Program-made: the position numbers and the translations under genes | NCBI GenBank assembly: GCA_002403175.1 | Contig: DHHG01000064.1 | Coordinates: forward strand, 1 to 24,486 | Length of the DNA stretch: 24,486 nt | Reading direction: 5' to 3' | Source: Syntrophaceae bacterium UBA4778 | GTDB taxonomy: Bacteria > Desulfobacterota > Syntrophia > Syntrophales > UBA4778 | Notes under the pieces: generated by a model | What the model was told of the DNA's origin: nothing | What the model saw: the letters and a program-made list of their open reading frames with translations, nothing else | The model's database searches: none | In this document: one piece after another, positions 8,518-16,478 of the stretch | Layout of the letters: the number at the start of each line of letters is the position of its first letter | Numbering within the stretch: position 1 is the stretch's first letter

Positions 8518-9621
8518 ATGGGGAAAATAAGAATCGCAATCGCAGGATTAGGCAACTGCGCCTCAGCTCTCCTTCAGGGAATCGAATTCTACAAATCCAG
8601 AAATGAAAATGAATCCATCGGTCTTATGCACTGGGATATCGGAGGCTACAAACCTTATGATATTGAAGTCGTAGCGGCATTTGATATCGATCAGCGGAAA
8701 GTAGGAAAAGACATTTCCGAAGCCATCTTTCAATGTCCAAACTGTACTCAGATTTTTCATAATAAGGTTGAGCACAAAGGAGTCAAGGTACTCATGGGGA
8801 AGGTGCTGGACGGCATTGCGCCTCACATGACGACCTTTGATGAAAAGCTCACCTTTCTCCTTTCCAGTGAAAGCGAGCCCGATCAGGAATCTATCGTTAA
8901 TGCCCTGCGCGAATCGCGTGCGGACATGCTTCTTAATTATCTTCCGGTCGGATCGGAACAGGCCTCTTTCTTTTATGCTGAATGTGCGCTGAAAGCAGGA
9001 ATTGGATTCATAAACAATATACCGGTATTTATCGCAAGCAATCCCGATTGGGCCAGACGCTTCGAGAATCAAAACTTACCTATTATCGGGGACGATATCA
9101 AATCTCAGATTGGGGCGACGATTATTCATCGCGTACTGACCAATCTATTTAAAAAAAGGGGCGTAAAACTGGAAAGAACCTATCAGCTCAATATTGGAGG
9201 GAATACCGATTTTCTGAATATGCTCGATCGAACGCGTCTCGCTTCAAAGAAAGAATCCAAAACCGAAGCATTGCAGTCTCAGGCCAGCCAAAGACTCCAA
9301 TTCGAGAATATCCATATCGGACCCAGCGATTGGGTCCCATGGCAGAAAGACAATAAGATTGCTTTCTTGAGAATGGAAGGAAAACTTTTCGGAGATGTAC
9401 CGATGAATCTAGAATTGCGCCTCTCCGTAGAAGACTCTCCAAATTCCGCAGGGGTGGTTATTGATGCTGTCCGCTGCTGTAAAATCGCAATCGAAAGGGG
9501 AAAAGGCGGAGTCCTCTATTCTCCTTCCTCATTTTTTATGAAGCACCCGCCTATCCAGTATTCCGATGATGAAGCCTATCGCCTAACAGATCATTACATT
9601 CAGGGACTCAGAGAAGATTAG
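8518..9621 (+). CDS. ino1: Inositol-3-phosphate synthase
   Basis: This NAD-dependent enzyme isomerises glucose 6-phosphate to L-myo-inositol 1-phosphate (= 1D-myo-inositol 3-phosphate). The protein matches the actinobacterial/archaeal-type synthase along its length: the Rossmann loop IAGLGNCASALLQG (G10, G12), DIEVVAAFDIDQRKVG, NYLPVGSEQA, PVFIASNP, the signature PIIGDDIKSQIGAT, GGNTDFLNM and DSPNSAGVVIDAVRCCKIA. I chose the ATG at 8518 (367 aa), since the family begins at this point and AAAGGGG lies ten bases upstream; an in-frame TTG at 8479 adds 13 unmatched residues. In this lineage the product probably feeds inositol phospholipids or an inositol solute; no partner gene is present. It is convergent with radC. 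Confidence 0.95.
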   Translation: MGKIRIAIAGLGNCASALLQGIEFYKSRNENESIGLMHWDIGGYKPYDIEVVAAFDIDQRKVGKDISEAIFQCPNCTQIFHNKVEHKGVKVLMGKVLDGIAPHMTTFDEKLTFLLSSESEPDQESIVNALRESRADMLLNYLPVGSEQASFFYAECALKAGIGFINNIPVFIASNPDWARRFENQNLPIIGDDIKSQIGATIIHRVLTNLFKKRGVKLERTYQLNIGGNTDFLNMLDRTRLASKKESKTEALQSQASQRLQFENIHIGPSDWVPWQKDNKIAFLRMEGKLFGDVPMNLELRLSVEDSPNSAGVVIDAVRCCKIAIERGKGGVLYSPSSFFMKHPPIQYSDDEAYRLTDHYIQGLRED

Positions 9622-9702
9622 ATCAATTTATAGGAGAGAAGATTCAGATTAATACTTCTGAAAAAAAATCAAGGAATAGGCACCAGAAAGTCATATATTC
9701 TT

Positions 9703-10431
9703 CTAAAGAAGTCCCGATTTGGCAAAACTGTAGTAGTCTTCCCTTTCCTTCCCTATGATGATGTGATCCAGAATTTTCACGCTTATCAGCTCACAGGAGC
9801 TTACGAGATTTCGGGTTAGTTTAATATCCTCTTCGGATGGCTCTGTTTCTCCAGAGGGATGATTATGGATAAGAATTATCCCCGAGGCAGTCTTCAGAGT
9901 AGCTTCCTTGATGATTTCGCGAACATCGACAATACTCGCATTTACGCTTCCCTTGCTGATCTCGATATCATGGACGGGTTTATTTTTGATATCGAGGAGA
10001 ATGATGTAAAAGTATTCTTTATTTATATCCCGAAGATATGGACCGAATCGCTCGGATACATAATGAATAGCATCATCAGCACACCTTATCCTGGCTGCCT
10101 TTCTGGAAGGCTCTCCGATCAGGCGCTTCCCCAACTCCAGCGCAGCCATGATCTGAGCTGCTTTAGCGTGACCGATTCCTTCTATCCGGCATATCTCCTG
10201 AACCGATGCGGAATCCATGGATCTCAGTGATCCGAAGTAGTTGTAAATCCGCCTTCCAAGTTCTTCTGCATTGACCCCTTTGCATCCGGTCCTCAAAATG
10301 ATCGCCAGAAGCTTGGCCGTTGAAAGGGCAGCAGGTCCTTTTTCAATGAGCATCTCCCGAGGGCGTTCCTCAATAACCCATTTTTTTATCGGACCGTGCT
10401 CCTGGAGATTGAGTGAGGTCTTTTTAGCCAA
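9703..10431 (-). CDS. radC: RadC family JAB/MPN-domain protein
   Basis: The 242-aa protein has the RadC plan: an N-terminal PREMLIEKG region, a helix-hairpin-helix segment (ICRIEGIGHAKAAQ), and a C-terminal JAMM metal site HNHPSGETEPSEED with H189, H191 and D202. The cellular role of RadC is unsettled; the old link to DNA repair is disputed, while the fold suggests a metal-dependent peptidase or isopeptidase. The likely start is TTG at 10431, which overlaps the end of the upstream HAD gene by 8 bases and has AAAAGG upstream. It is the last gene of the eight-gene run, with a convergent neighbour downstream. Confidence 0.9.
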   Translation of the reverse strand: MAKKTSLNLQEHGPIKKWVIEERPREMLIEKGPAALSTAKLLAIILRTGCKGVNAEELGRRIYNYFGSLRSMDSASVQEICRIEGIGHAKAAQIMAALELGKRLIGEPSRKAARIRCADDAIHYVSERFGPYLRDINKEYFYIILLDIKNKPVHDIEISKGSVNASIVDVREIIKEATLKTASGIILIHNHPSGETEPSEEDIKLTRNLVSSCELISVKILDHIIIGKEREDYYSFAKSGLL

Positions 10432-11134
10432 TATCCATAGCCTTTTTAGGAGTTGATAAAAATGATCGCTTCTCCATAAAGCTCAAAATATCCGTGAAAT
10501 CGCGATATGGAACACAGGACACATTCTCCTCGCGACAGTACCTACAGAGGATGTCTTTCCCGAAAACGAGATCAGCATACCTCGAAGGGCAAAAATCCGA
10601 ATAACCATCTCCGATATAAATAATGGTTCCGTATTCACTGCGATGACTTTCGAGAATCGTTTTTTTGCAGGTTCCGCATCTGCTGCATTCGGGATTATGC
10701 AAAGGGAACTCGATTGAAATTTCCCGTTCTTTTTTAAAGGTCAGGCGATTGGAAAAGAAAGGAATGCGTTCCATCCTGCATTTGGCGAGGATATGCCCGA
10801 TATAAAAATCCAGGCCGTCTGAAACAATTTTCAATTCAAAACCATTTCCCATACAATAGTCGTAGAATTCAGGAAAAGCAGGATCAAGTCTTGTGATTTG
10901 GGAAAGATATTCAATGAATTCCTGCTCAGATGCTCGGATGATCTCCGCAATTCTGGTATAGGCCTCCATGGATCCGATATTACCGGCACAGTAATCGCGG
11001 TCAATGGTTTCCCAGCGATCTTCCGAAAAATTTTTCAGAATTTGATGACCGACATCCACATGACTGACAGTCCCGTCAAAATCACACAGGACCAGAATCT
11101 GATTCTCTTTCCCATTTTGCTCGCTTTTCTTCAC
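10424..11134 (-). CDS. HAD-superfamily phosphatase, MtnX/phosphoserine-phosphatase-like
   Basis: The 236-aa protein carries HAD motif I DFDGT (D18 nucleophile, D20), motif II in KIVSDGLDFYI and the terminal acidic motif IYIGDGYSDFCPSRYAD. This arrangement matches the MtnX branch (2-hydroxy-3-keto-5-methylthiopentenyl-1-phosphate phosphatase and relatives) of the phosphoserine-phosphatase-like group. A cysteine cluster CSRCGTC precedes a lysine-rich segment in the middle of the protein and may bind a metal. No other methionine-salvage gene is near, so the true substrate is open. The start is GTG at 11134, 18 bases after the previous stop; the end overlaps radC by 8 bases. Confidence 0.75.
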   Translation of the reverse strand: MKKSEQNGKENQILVLCDFDGTVSHVDVGHQILKNFSEDRWETIDRDYCAGNIGSMEAYTRIAEIIRASEQEFIEYLSQITRLDPAFPEFYDYCMGNGFELKIVSDGLDFYIGHILAKCRMERIPFFSNRLTFKKEREISIEFPLHNPECSRCGTCKKTILESHRSEYGTIIYIGDGYSDFCPSRYADLVFGKDILCRYCREENVSCVPYRDFTDILSFMEKRSFLSTPKKAMDIG

Positions 11135-11152
11135 TGTCTCTCATCCGCCCCG

Positions 11153-11467
11153 TTATTTTTTCATTCCCCTCATGACAACGAACGATCCGATAATGATCAG
11201 AAGCAAAGGAACGCCATAGGTCGTAAACGCTTCCAGCTTGGCATAGAAATTCTCCTTAATCAGGAAGATAAAAGCAATGAAGGCCAGGAACCATCCTACC
11301 CGATCTCTCCAATTTTGTAGCAAAGTGCCCAAAGATATGGATAGGAGCAAGATCGGCCAGCTTTTGTTAAATCCATACAACCCCAGACTGTTCAGCAGAA
11401 TCAGAACTCCGAGCGTAATCGTAATCAATCCGCCGATCAGAATGCGCCTTTTTTCCTTCGATTGCAC
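11153..11467 (-). CDS. Small membrane protein with LiaI/LiaF-type (DUF5668-like) transmembrane domain
   Basis: The 104-aa protein is almost entirely hydrophobic. A short basic head (KEKRR) is followed by a TM segment at about 10-30 (GGLITITLGVLILLNSLG), then the conserved-looking WPILLLSISLGTL, a third stretch around WFLAFIAFIF, and a last one at about 82-100 ending MRGMKK. This spacing resembles the small LiaI/LiaF-type membrane domain. No enzymatic motif is present. It starts with GTG at 11467 after a good AGGAG and sits 13 bases after the slipin gene, so a membrane role with slipin and NfeD is a reasonable inference but not shown. Confidence 0.65.
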   Translation of the reverse strand: MQSKEKRRILIGGLITITLGVLILLNSLGLYGFNKSWPILLLSISLGTLLQNWRDRVGWFLAFIAFIFLIKENFYAKLEAFTTYGVPLLLIIIGSFVVMRGMKK

Positions 11468-11480
11468 GTTTTGCTCTCCT

Positions 11481-12239
11481 TTATTTCTCTAATTTGTCGG
11501 CTATTTTAAGAAAAGGCTTAAATAGATCGATAGGCAGGGGGAAAACTGTGGTGGAATTATTTTCCGCCGCTATAACTGTCAAACTCTGCAAATACCGCAG
11601 CTGTAATGCAATCGGCTGATCTGCAATAACGGCGGCTGCATCGGCCAATTTCTGAGCAGCCTGGAATTCTCCCTCCGCATTGATAATCTTTGCCCGCCTC
11701 TCCCGCTCAGCCTCGGCCTGTTTTGCAATTGCGCGCTTCATCTCTTCCGGCAGATCGATATTCTTGACTTCGACCAGGGTTACCTTAATTCCCCAGGGTT
11801 CGGTGCTGCGGTCGAGAATACCCTGGATATTAAGATTAATCTTCTCCCGCTCTGAAAGAATTTCATCCAGTTCAACTTGCCCGCAAACACTGCGAAGCGT
11901 CGTCTGCGAGAGCTGCGAAGTTGCATAGAGGAAGTTCTCAACTTCGGTAATCGCCCGATTCGAATCGACTACCCTGAAATAGATGACCGCGCTCACCTTG
12001 ATGGAAACATTGTCTCGTGTGATAACATCCTGGGAGGGAACATCCATTGCAACTGTTCTCATATCGACCTTAACCATTTTGTCGACAACTGGAATCAGGA
12101 TGATAAGACCAGGCCCTTTGGTGTGAATAATTCTCCCCAGACGGAAGATAACAGCACGCTCATATTCGTTCAGGACCCTTAAAGCAGAAGCGAGAAACAT
12201 AAAAACCAGGACAATGATAACGATTAAGAAATAGCTCAT
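11481..12239 (-). CDS. Slipin family SPFH/band 7 protein (stomatin-like)
   Basis: The 252-aa protein has one N-terminal membrane segment (residues about 3-20) and then the SPFH domain: [88 protein letters not shown] charged helical region ([17 protein letters not shown]) follows. Slipins form ring-like oligomers in the cytoplasmic membrane and are thought to organise membrane microdomains. It lies 10 bases after nfeD, the classic stomatin-operon pair in which the NfeD protease of archaea cleaves the slipin C-terminus. The ATG at 12239 has a strong AGGGAGGAA. Confidence 0.95.
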   Translation of the reverse strand: MSYFLIVIIVLVFMFLASALRVLNEYERAVIFRLGRIIHTKGPGLIILIPVVDKMVKVDMRTVAMDVPSQDVITRDNVSIKVSAVIYFRVVDSNRAITEVENFLYATSQLSQTTLRSVCGQVELDEILSEREKINLNIQGILDRSTEPWGIKVTLVEVKNIDLPEEMKRAIAKQAEAERERRAKIINAEGEFQAAQKLADAAAVIADQPIALQLRYLQSLTVIAAENNSTTVFPLPIDLFKPFLKIADKLEK

Positions 12240-12249
12240 GGGTTCCTCC

Positions 12250-13554
12250 CTATTTGTATTCTACAACCTCCAGAACAAGGCCATTAACAGAGATAATCTT
12301 TACACGTTTATCCTTTTCAATAAAGGATTTGCTTACTGCATTCCAATATTCTCCCTGTACCATGACGGTTCCGCTTGCCTGAATGGGAGTAACCGTCATG
12401 CCTGTCATGCCTATCATGCCTTCCGATCCGGTTGTCGGTTTCTGTTTCTGAGCCCTGACTGCTAGCGATATAACCGAAACAAAAAAGAGCGAAATGACAA
12501 TGATTGTGGGAACAAGGACTTCAAAGGACACCCGAATGGATGCATCCGGATAATCATAGAGCATGAGTGATCCGAGGACGAGAGAGATGATCCCTCCTAC
12601 GGTAAGAATACCGTGGCTTATTACCTTGATCTCGGCAATGAACAGAATAACTGCAAATAGAATAAGGAGGACGCCGGCAAAATTAACCGATAATGTCTGA
12701 AGGGCAAAAAAAGAAAGGATCAAACAAATGCCTCCGATAACACCTGGAATGATTGCGCCCGGCGTAGAGAATTCAAAATAAAGACCGGCAAGCCCGATCA
12801 GCAGAAGAATATAGGCGATATTCGGATCGGTAATCGTCTTCAGAATCGATTCCCTGGTCCCCATTTTCTTATATTTAATCTGAGCATCTTTGGTATGAAA
12901 TGTGACTTCTCCATTCGGCAGGGCTATTTTGCGCCCATCCATCTGCCTCAGGAGATTTTCAATATCGGAAGCTACATAATCGATGGCTTGGAGCTTTAAA
13001 GCCTCATCGGCCGTTGTGGATTCGCTTTTACGAATCGCTTTTTCGATCCATTCGGCATTTCTTCCTTTTTTTTGCGCAATGCTAATCCCATACGCAGCCG
13101 CATCATTTTCCACCTTTCTGGTCATCGTTTCATCGAGCTTGCCGACACCTATTGAAACCGGATGCGCCGCCCCGATATTCGTTCCGGGTGACATGGCAGC
13201 TATATGAGCGGATATAGTAATGATAGCTCCAGCTGATGCCGCCCTGGCGCCTGTCGGATGGACATAAACGATGACAGGCACGGATGCATTCATAATGGAT
13301 TTAACAATCTGACGCATGGAGGGATCCAGACCACCCGGCGTATCCAAAAGAATAATCAATCCCCTGGCGCCCGATGTTTGCGCTTCAGCAATGTTTTTTT
13401 CAATATAGGATGCGATGGGAGGAGTAATAACTGCATCGACCGTAATGACATCGAAAACATTTCCGGATTCGCTGCTGAAACAAGAAGATCCCACGGCAAT
13501 GAATAGGAACGGGAGAAAAATTGATATGAACCCTCTCATGATCCGTTCATTCAT
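12250..13554 (-). CDS. nfeD: NfeD family protein: ClpP-class serine protease domain, membrane segments, OB-fold domain
   Basis: The 434-aa long-form NfeD begins with a signal/anchor sequence ([19 protein letters not shown]). A ClpP-like domain with likely Ser-Lys dyad follows: S107 in GARAASAGA and K147 in [10 protein letters not shown], a spacing close to that of the archaeal 1510-N protease. About four hydrophobic segments lie between residues 225 and 375, then the OB-fold NfeD domain ([15 protein letters not shown] ... VLEVVEYK). The protease domain should face outside the cytoplasmic membrane and act on membrane proteins, probably including the neighbouring slipin. The start overlaps the uracil-DNA glycosylase stop by 4 bases (ATGA), so translation is coupled. 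An alternative start at M6 is possible. Confidence 0.93.
   Translation of the reverse strand: MNERIMRGFISIFLPFLFIAVGSSCFSSESGNVFDVITVDAVITPPIASYIEKNIAEAQTSGARGLIILLDTPGGLDPSMRQIVKSIMNASVPVIVYVHPTGARAASAGAIITISAHIAAMSPGTNIGAAHPVSIGVGKLDETMTRKVENDAAAYGISIAQKKGRNAEWIEKAIRKSESTTADEALKLQAIDYVASDIENLLRQMDGRKIALPNGEVTFHTKDAQIKYKKMGTRESILKTITDPNIAYILLLIGLAGLYFEFSTPGAIIPGVIGGICLILSFFALQTLSVNFAGVLLILFAVILFIAEIKVISHGILTVGGIISLVLGSLMLYDYPDASIRVSFEVLVPTIIVISLFFVSVISLAVRAQKQKPTTGSEGMIGMTGMTVTPIQASGTVMVQGEYWNAVSKSFIEKDKRVKIISVNGLVLEVVEYK
12395..12421 (-). repeat. Three tandem 9-bp repeats in nfeD
   Basis: GTCATGCCT, GTCATGCCT and ATCATGCCT lie head to tail on the + strand. On the coding strand they encode three Gly-Met-x units in the linker between the membrane part and the OB-fold. 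Changes in copy number would stay in frame. Confidence 0.7.
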
Positions 13555-14282
13555 AAGATCTCCATGATTTTTTTCATATCTTCCCAGACCTGCTTTTTGG
13601 CAGCAGGATTTCTCAAGAGGTAAGCCGGATGATACGTTACCATGACCGGAATTCCGTTGCGATCATGAAATCTGCCCCGCAGCACGGAAACGGGAACATC
13701 GGTTTTTAAAAGGTGTTGCGCTGCAGATGAACCGAGTGCGCAGATAACCTTCGGACGGATCGCCTTGATCTGTCTCTCCAGAAAGGGGGTACAAGCCTCA
13801 ACCTCTTCCGGCTTGGGGGCGCGGTTTTTGGGAGGACGACATTTGACGACATTGGCAATGTAGACGTCTTCTCTTTTCATTCCCATCGCCACAATGATCT
13901 TATCGAGCAGTTGCCCTGCCCTGCCGACAAATGGGCGCCCCTGCTTGTCCTCCTCCTCCCCGGGCCCTTCTCCAACAAAGAGGAGCCGGGCATTCGGATT
14001 CCCTTCCCCAAATACAATATTTTTTCTGCCTTCGCACAGGGGACAACCTTTGCAATTTTCAAGATCTTTGCGAATATCTTCGAGCGATTCAAAAGACACG
14101 GGAGGTGTATCCTGGCATTGGATTGTGTTGTTTGTTTGGGTTGACGTGCTTCTCATATAAAAACGGCTGCTGCTCTTTCTGGAACGATTCTGTTCCCGAT
14201 CGTCTTGTAAGTACGATTTCAGCGATCTGACTATCTCGAGTAGATCCTGTCGCACTACTGCGTCATCGCTCTGACGATTCAT
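13551..14282 (-). CDS. Uracil-DNA glycosylase, family 4 (iron-sulfur, UDGa-type)
   Basis: This enzyme removes uracil from DNA to start base-excision repair. The 243-aa protein has the likely [4Fe-4S] ligands C77 and C80 (CKGCPL), C148 (VVKCRPP) and C164 (VEACTPF), motif A GEGPGEEED (105-113) and motif B HPAYLLR (218-224), all typical of family 4. The first 65 residues are polar, Ser/Arg/Gln-rich and not part of the catalytic domain. Both ends overlap neighbours by 4 bases (ATGA): the start with the coaBC stop, and the stop with the nfeD start, so all three are translationally coupled. Confidence 0.95.
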   Translation of the reverse strand: MNRQSDDAVVRQDLLEIVRSLKSYLQDDREQNRSRKSSSRFYMRSTSTQTNNTIQCQDTPPVSFESLEDIRKDLENCKGCPLCEGRKNIVFGEGNPNARLLFVGEGPGEEEDKQGRPFVGRAGQLLDKIIVAMGMKREDVYIANVVKCRPPKNRAPKPEEVEACTPFLERQIKAIRPKVICALGSSAAQHLLKTDVPVSVLRGRFHDRNGIPVMVTYHPAYLLRNPAAKKQVWEDMKKIMEIL

Positions 14283-15481
14283 GATATCCTTTCCGATCTG
14301 ATCATTTTGATCCTGTTGAGAATGCGGTTGGCAACCTCGATCTTTTCCATCAGGGGCACGTCTTCGATGGCCCCATCGCGTCCAATCAATTTAACGCAAT
14401 TGGTATCCCCTTGAAAACCGGCTCCCGCCGTATTTAAATCATTGGCGACAATGAGATCCATATTCTTTTCCATAAGTTTCTTTTTGGCATTCGAGATCAG
14501 ATCATCGGTTTCCATGGCAAATCCGATCAAGATTCTATCACCCTTGTTTTTTCCGATCTCGGCAATAATATCGGGGTTTCTTTCCAGCTCGATCTGAAGA
14601 TTGCCGTCCCTCTTCTTTATTTTCGATTCTGCTTTCGATGCCGGACGGTAATCGGCCACAGCTGCTGCTTTAATGACAATTCCGGCGCTTTCCAGATAGT
14701 CTAAAACAGCCTTTCTCATTTCAATCGCACTCGAAACATGGATCAGATTGACGCCGCATGGCGGTTCCAAAGAGGTCGGGCCGCTGATCAAAGTCACGTT
14801 CGCTCCTCGCATATGGGCTGCCCGCGCCAACGCATAACCCATCTTTCCTGATGAATAATTGGATATAAAGCGAACCGGATCGAAAGGCTCGCGTGTCGGA
14901 CCTGCCGTAATCAGTATTTTTTCCTCTGCGAGATCCTTTTCAGTTAATACATATTCAGCCATTTCCAAGATTTGATCCGGATCAGGCAATCTTCCCTGAC
15001 CTTCAATCTTACATGCCAGTTGGCCCGTATCGGGCTGCATGAAAAGATACCCAAGAGAGGTCAGTTTTTTCATATTATCCTGAACGATCCGATTTTCATA
15101 CATATTGGCGTTCATAGCCGGACAAAAGAGCACCGGCGCTTTCGAGGCCATGATTGTGGTCGTGAGAAGGTCGTCTGCAAGTCCCGATGCCACTTTTCCA
15201 ATCACGTTGGCTGTAGCCGGCGCAATGAGAATTAAATCAGGATACTCGGCCAAGGAAATATGGCCTATTTCCGACCATTCCAAAAGAGAAAACATATCCA
15301 TATAGACCGGATTGCCGGAAAGTGTCTGCAGTGTAAGGGGCGTAATGAATTCAGCCGCATTTTTTGTCATGATTACTTTGACTTCTGCACCACGCTTTAT
15401 CAAGCCTCTGGTCAGTTCGGCGGATTTGTACGCTGCTATTCCTCCAGTTACTCCGAGTAAAATTTTCTTACCTTTCAGCAT
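14279..15481 (-). CDS. coaBC: Bifunctional phosphopantothenoylcysteine decarboxylase / phosphopantothenate-cysteine ligase
   Basis: This two-domain enzyme makes 4'-phosphopantetheine for coenzyme A. The N-terminal CoaC flavoprotein has GVTGGIAAYKS (10-20), the catalytic histidine H74 in IGHISLA, PAMNANMY (121-128), and the active cysteine C157 in LACKIEGQGRL. The C-terminal CoaB domain starts near residue 188 with ILITAGPTREP, then ISNYSSGKMG, AAAVADYRP, the lysine-rich SKIKK and IGFAMETD. The length of 400 aa is standard. The ATG at 15481 follows AGAGGA. It is the second gene of the run, 39 bases after the LysE-type gene, and overlaps the glycosylase gene by 4 bases. Confidence 0.97.
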   Translation of the reverse strand: MLKGKKILLGVTGGIAAYKSAELTRGLIKRGAEVKVIMTKNAAEFITPLTLQTLSGNPVYMDMFSLLEWSEIGHISLAEYPDLILIAPATANVIGKVASGLADDLLTTTIMASKAPVLFCPAMNANMYENRIVQDNMKKLTSLGYLFMQPDTGQLACKIEGQGRLPDPDQILEMAEYVLTEKDLAEEKILITAGPTREPFDPVRFISNYSSGKMGYALARAAHMRGANVTLISGPTSLEPPCGVNLIHVSSAIEMRKAVLDYLESAGIVIKAAAVADYRPASKAESKIKKRDGNLQIELERNPDIIAEIGKNKGDRILIGFAMETDDLISNAKKKLMEKNMDLIVANDLNTAGAGFQGDTNCVKLIGRDGAIEDVPLMEKIEVANRILNRIKMIRSERIS

Positions 15482-15520
15482 TTAGCATTGTCCTCTTTAT
15501 ATAAGGAATTGATCGGCTGA

Positions 15521-16171
15521 TCACAGAAAACGGGCTATTCCGGAGATTCCGAAATAAGATCCAAAAACAAGCAAAAGCATGGCGCAAACTGCTACCACAC
15601 CGCGGTAGATGCTATCGCTTATGAAGCGCTTTCCTCGCGATATCATGAGCGATATGGAACTGTACCATATTAAGTCCGCAAGGATATGCCCGGTGAAAAA
15701 AAGAGCCAGGCCGATGATCCCGAACTTCATTGATATAATAACATAACCGAGGCCGATCGTTGCCCACCAGATAGTCCAATATGGATTTGCCAGACTCATC
15801 AGAATACCAGCCAGAAAGGGATTTTCTGTATAGCTGCCGGATGCTTCCATATCCACCTTCAGGCTCTTCAAACTCTTCAGCATCAGCAGTGAGAACCACA
15901 GAAGGATCAAGCCTCCCAGAATACCGATAGCGCCAATCACGGCCGGCCGCGTAATGAATTCTGCCAATCCGAAGGTGATCGTGGCTAAAAGAAGAATTTC
16001 AAGAATTGCATGCCCTGCAATAATCATGGGACCCGCCCAAAATCCTCTTCTGGCACTTTCGCTGATAGTTACAGTTAGCAATGGCCCGGGCATCAAGGCC
16101 CCTGAAACGGCAATAATAAAAGACGAAAAAAAAATCCCGGCAAGGCTCTCCAAGATCTCGAAACCTCTCAT
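15521..16171 (-). CDS. LysE/RhtB-family transporter
   Basis: A polytopic inner-membrane protein of about 216 aa with the LysE/RhtB hallmarks: the N-terminal SGALMPGPLLTVTIS, the second helix with GHAILEI, a charged mid-loop, and NPYWTIWWATIG where the family has its conserved NP-W segment; six hydrophobic helices fit the length. Family members export amino acids or related compounds; the substrate is unknown. I use the ATG at 16171. A TTG further out at 16189 overlaps the predicted promoter and is unlikely. Another option is the TTG at 16153, preceded by AGAGG, which fits a transcript starting near 16173 and the usual family N-terminus. It heads the run leading to coaBC. Confidence 0.85.
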   Translation of the reverse strand: MRGFEILESLAGIFFSSFIIAVSGALMPGPLLTVTISESARRGFWAGPMIIAGHAILEILLLATITFGLAEFITRPAVIGAIGILGGLILLWFSLLMLKSLKSLKVDMEASGSYTENPFLAGILMSLANPYWTIWWATIGLGYVIISMKFGIIGLALFFTGHILADLIWYSSISLMISRGKRFISDSIYRGVVAVCAMLLLVFGSYFGISGIARFL

Positions 16172-16179
16172 TTTTTGCG

Positions 16180-16208
16180 AATATAACAAGTCTTAAAATG
16201 AAGGTCAA
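16180..16208 (-). promoter_or_regulatory. Sigma-70-type promoter of the lysE-coaBC-radC run
   Basis: On the - strand TTGACC (complement of 16203-16208), a 17-base spacer and TATATT (complement of 16180-16185) form a strong match. Initiation would fall around 16173, essentially at the ATG at 16171. Confidence 0.7.
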
Positions 16209-16478
16209 GGAATTTGGATTCGGGGAATCCATTGATAATTGCAGTCGCATTTGGAATTGCAGTTCTGATCTTTGGAAGCCTACGCAGAAGCTTGGAGGCA
16301 AACGAGCTAATGACGATATTTAATCCAGAAGTGTTTACCGGCTTGGGTTTTAGAATATTACTTGAAATTACCACAACATTTTAGTAGTCATGAAGCGGAC
16401 CTTGAATGATATCTAAGAAAAATAAATAGAGCCTTTCTCTTGGCGGGGGAAGGCTTAAAAATTAAGCAGAGGAACAGC
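16209..16478. other. Intergenic region between the LysE-type and M23 genes
   Basis: This stretch separates divergent genes. It contains a near-tandem 18-base repeat sharing AATTGCAGT (about 16237 and 16255). A 50-codon + strand frame starts at TTG 16232 (GGGGA five bases upstream) and ends with TAG at 16384; it would encode one hydrophobic helix (IIAVAFGIAVLIFG) and a mixed tail. With no homology I recognise and a rare start codon, I treat it as an unproven small ORF. No convincing promoter for the M23 gene was found; the best is a TTGAAT at 16402 without a good -10. Confidence 0.35.

Noticed and set aside
8563..9072. 169-codon open frame on the - strand
   Set aside because: It is fully antisense to the inositol-3-phosphate synthase gene, whose motifs are conserved throughout.
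10424..11134. Assignment as a true methionine-salvage MtnX
   Set aside because: The fold and motifs fit, but no mtnA, mtnB or mtnW gene is near, so only the family-level call is kept.
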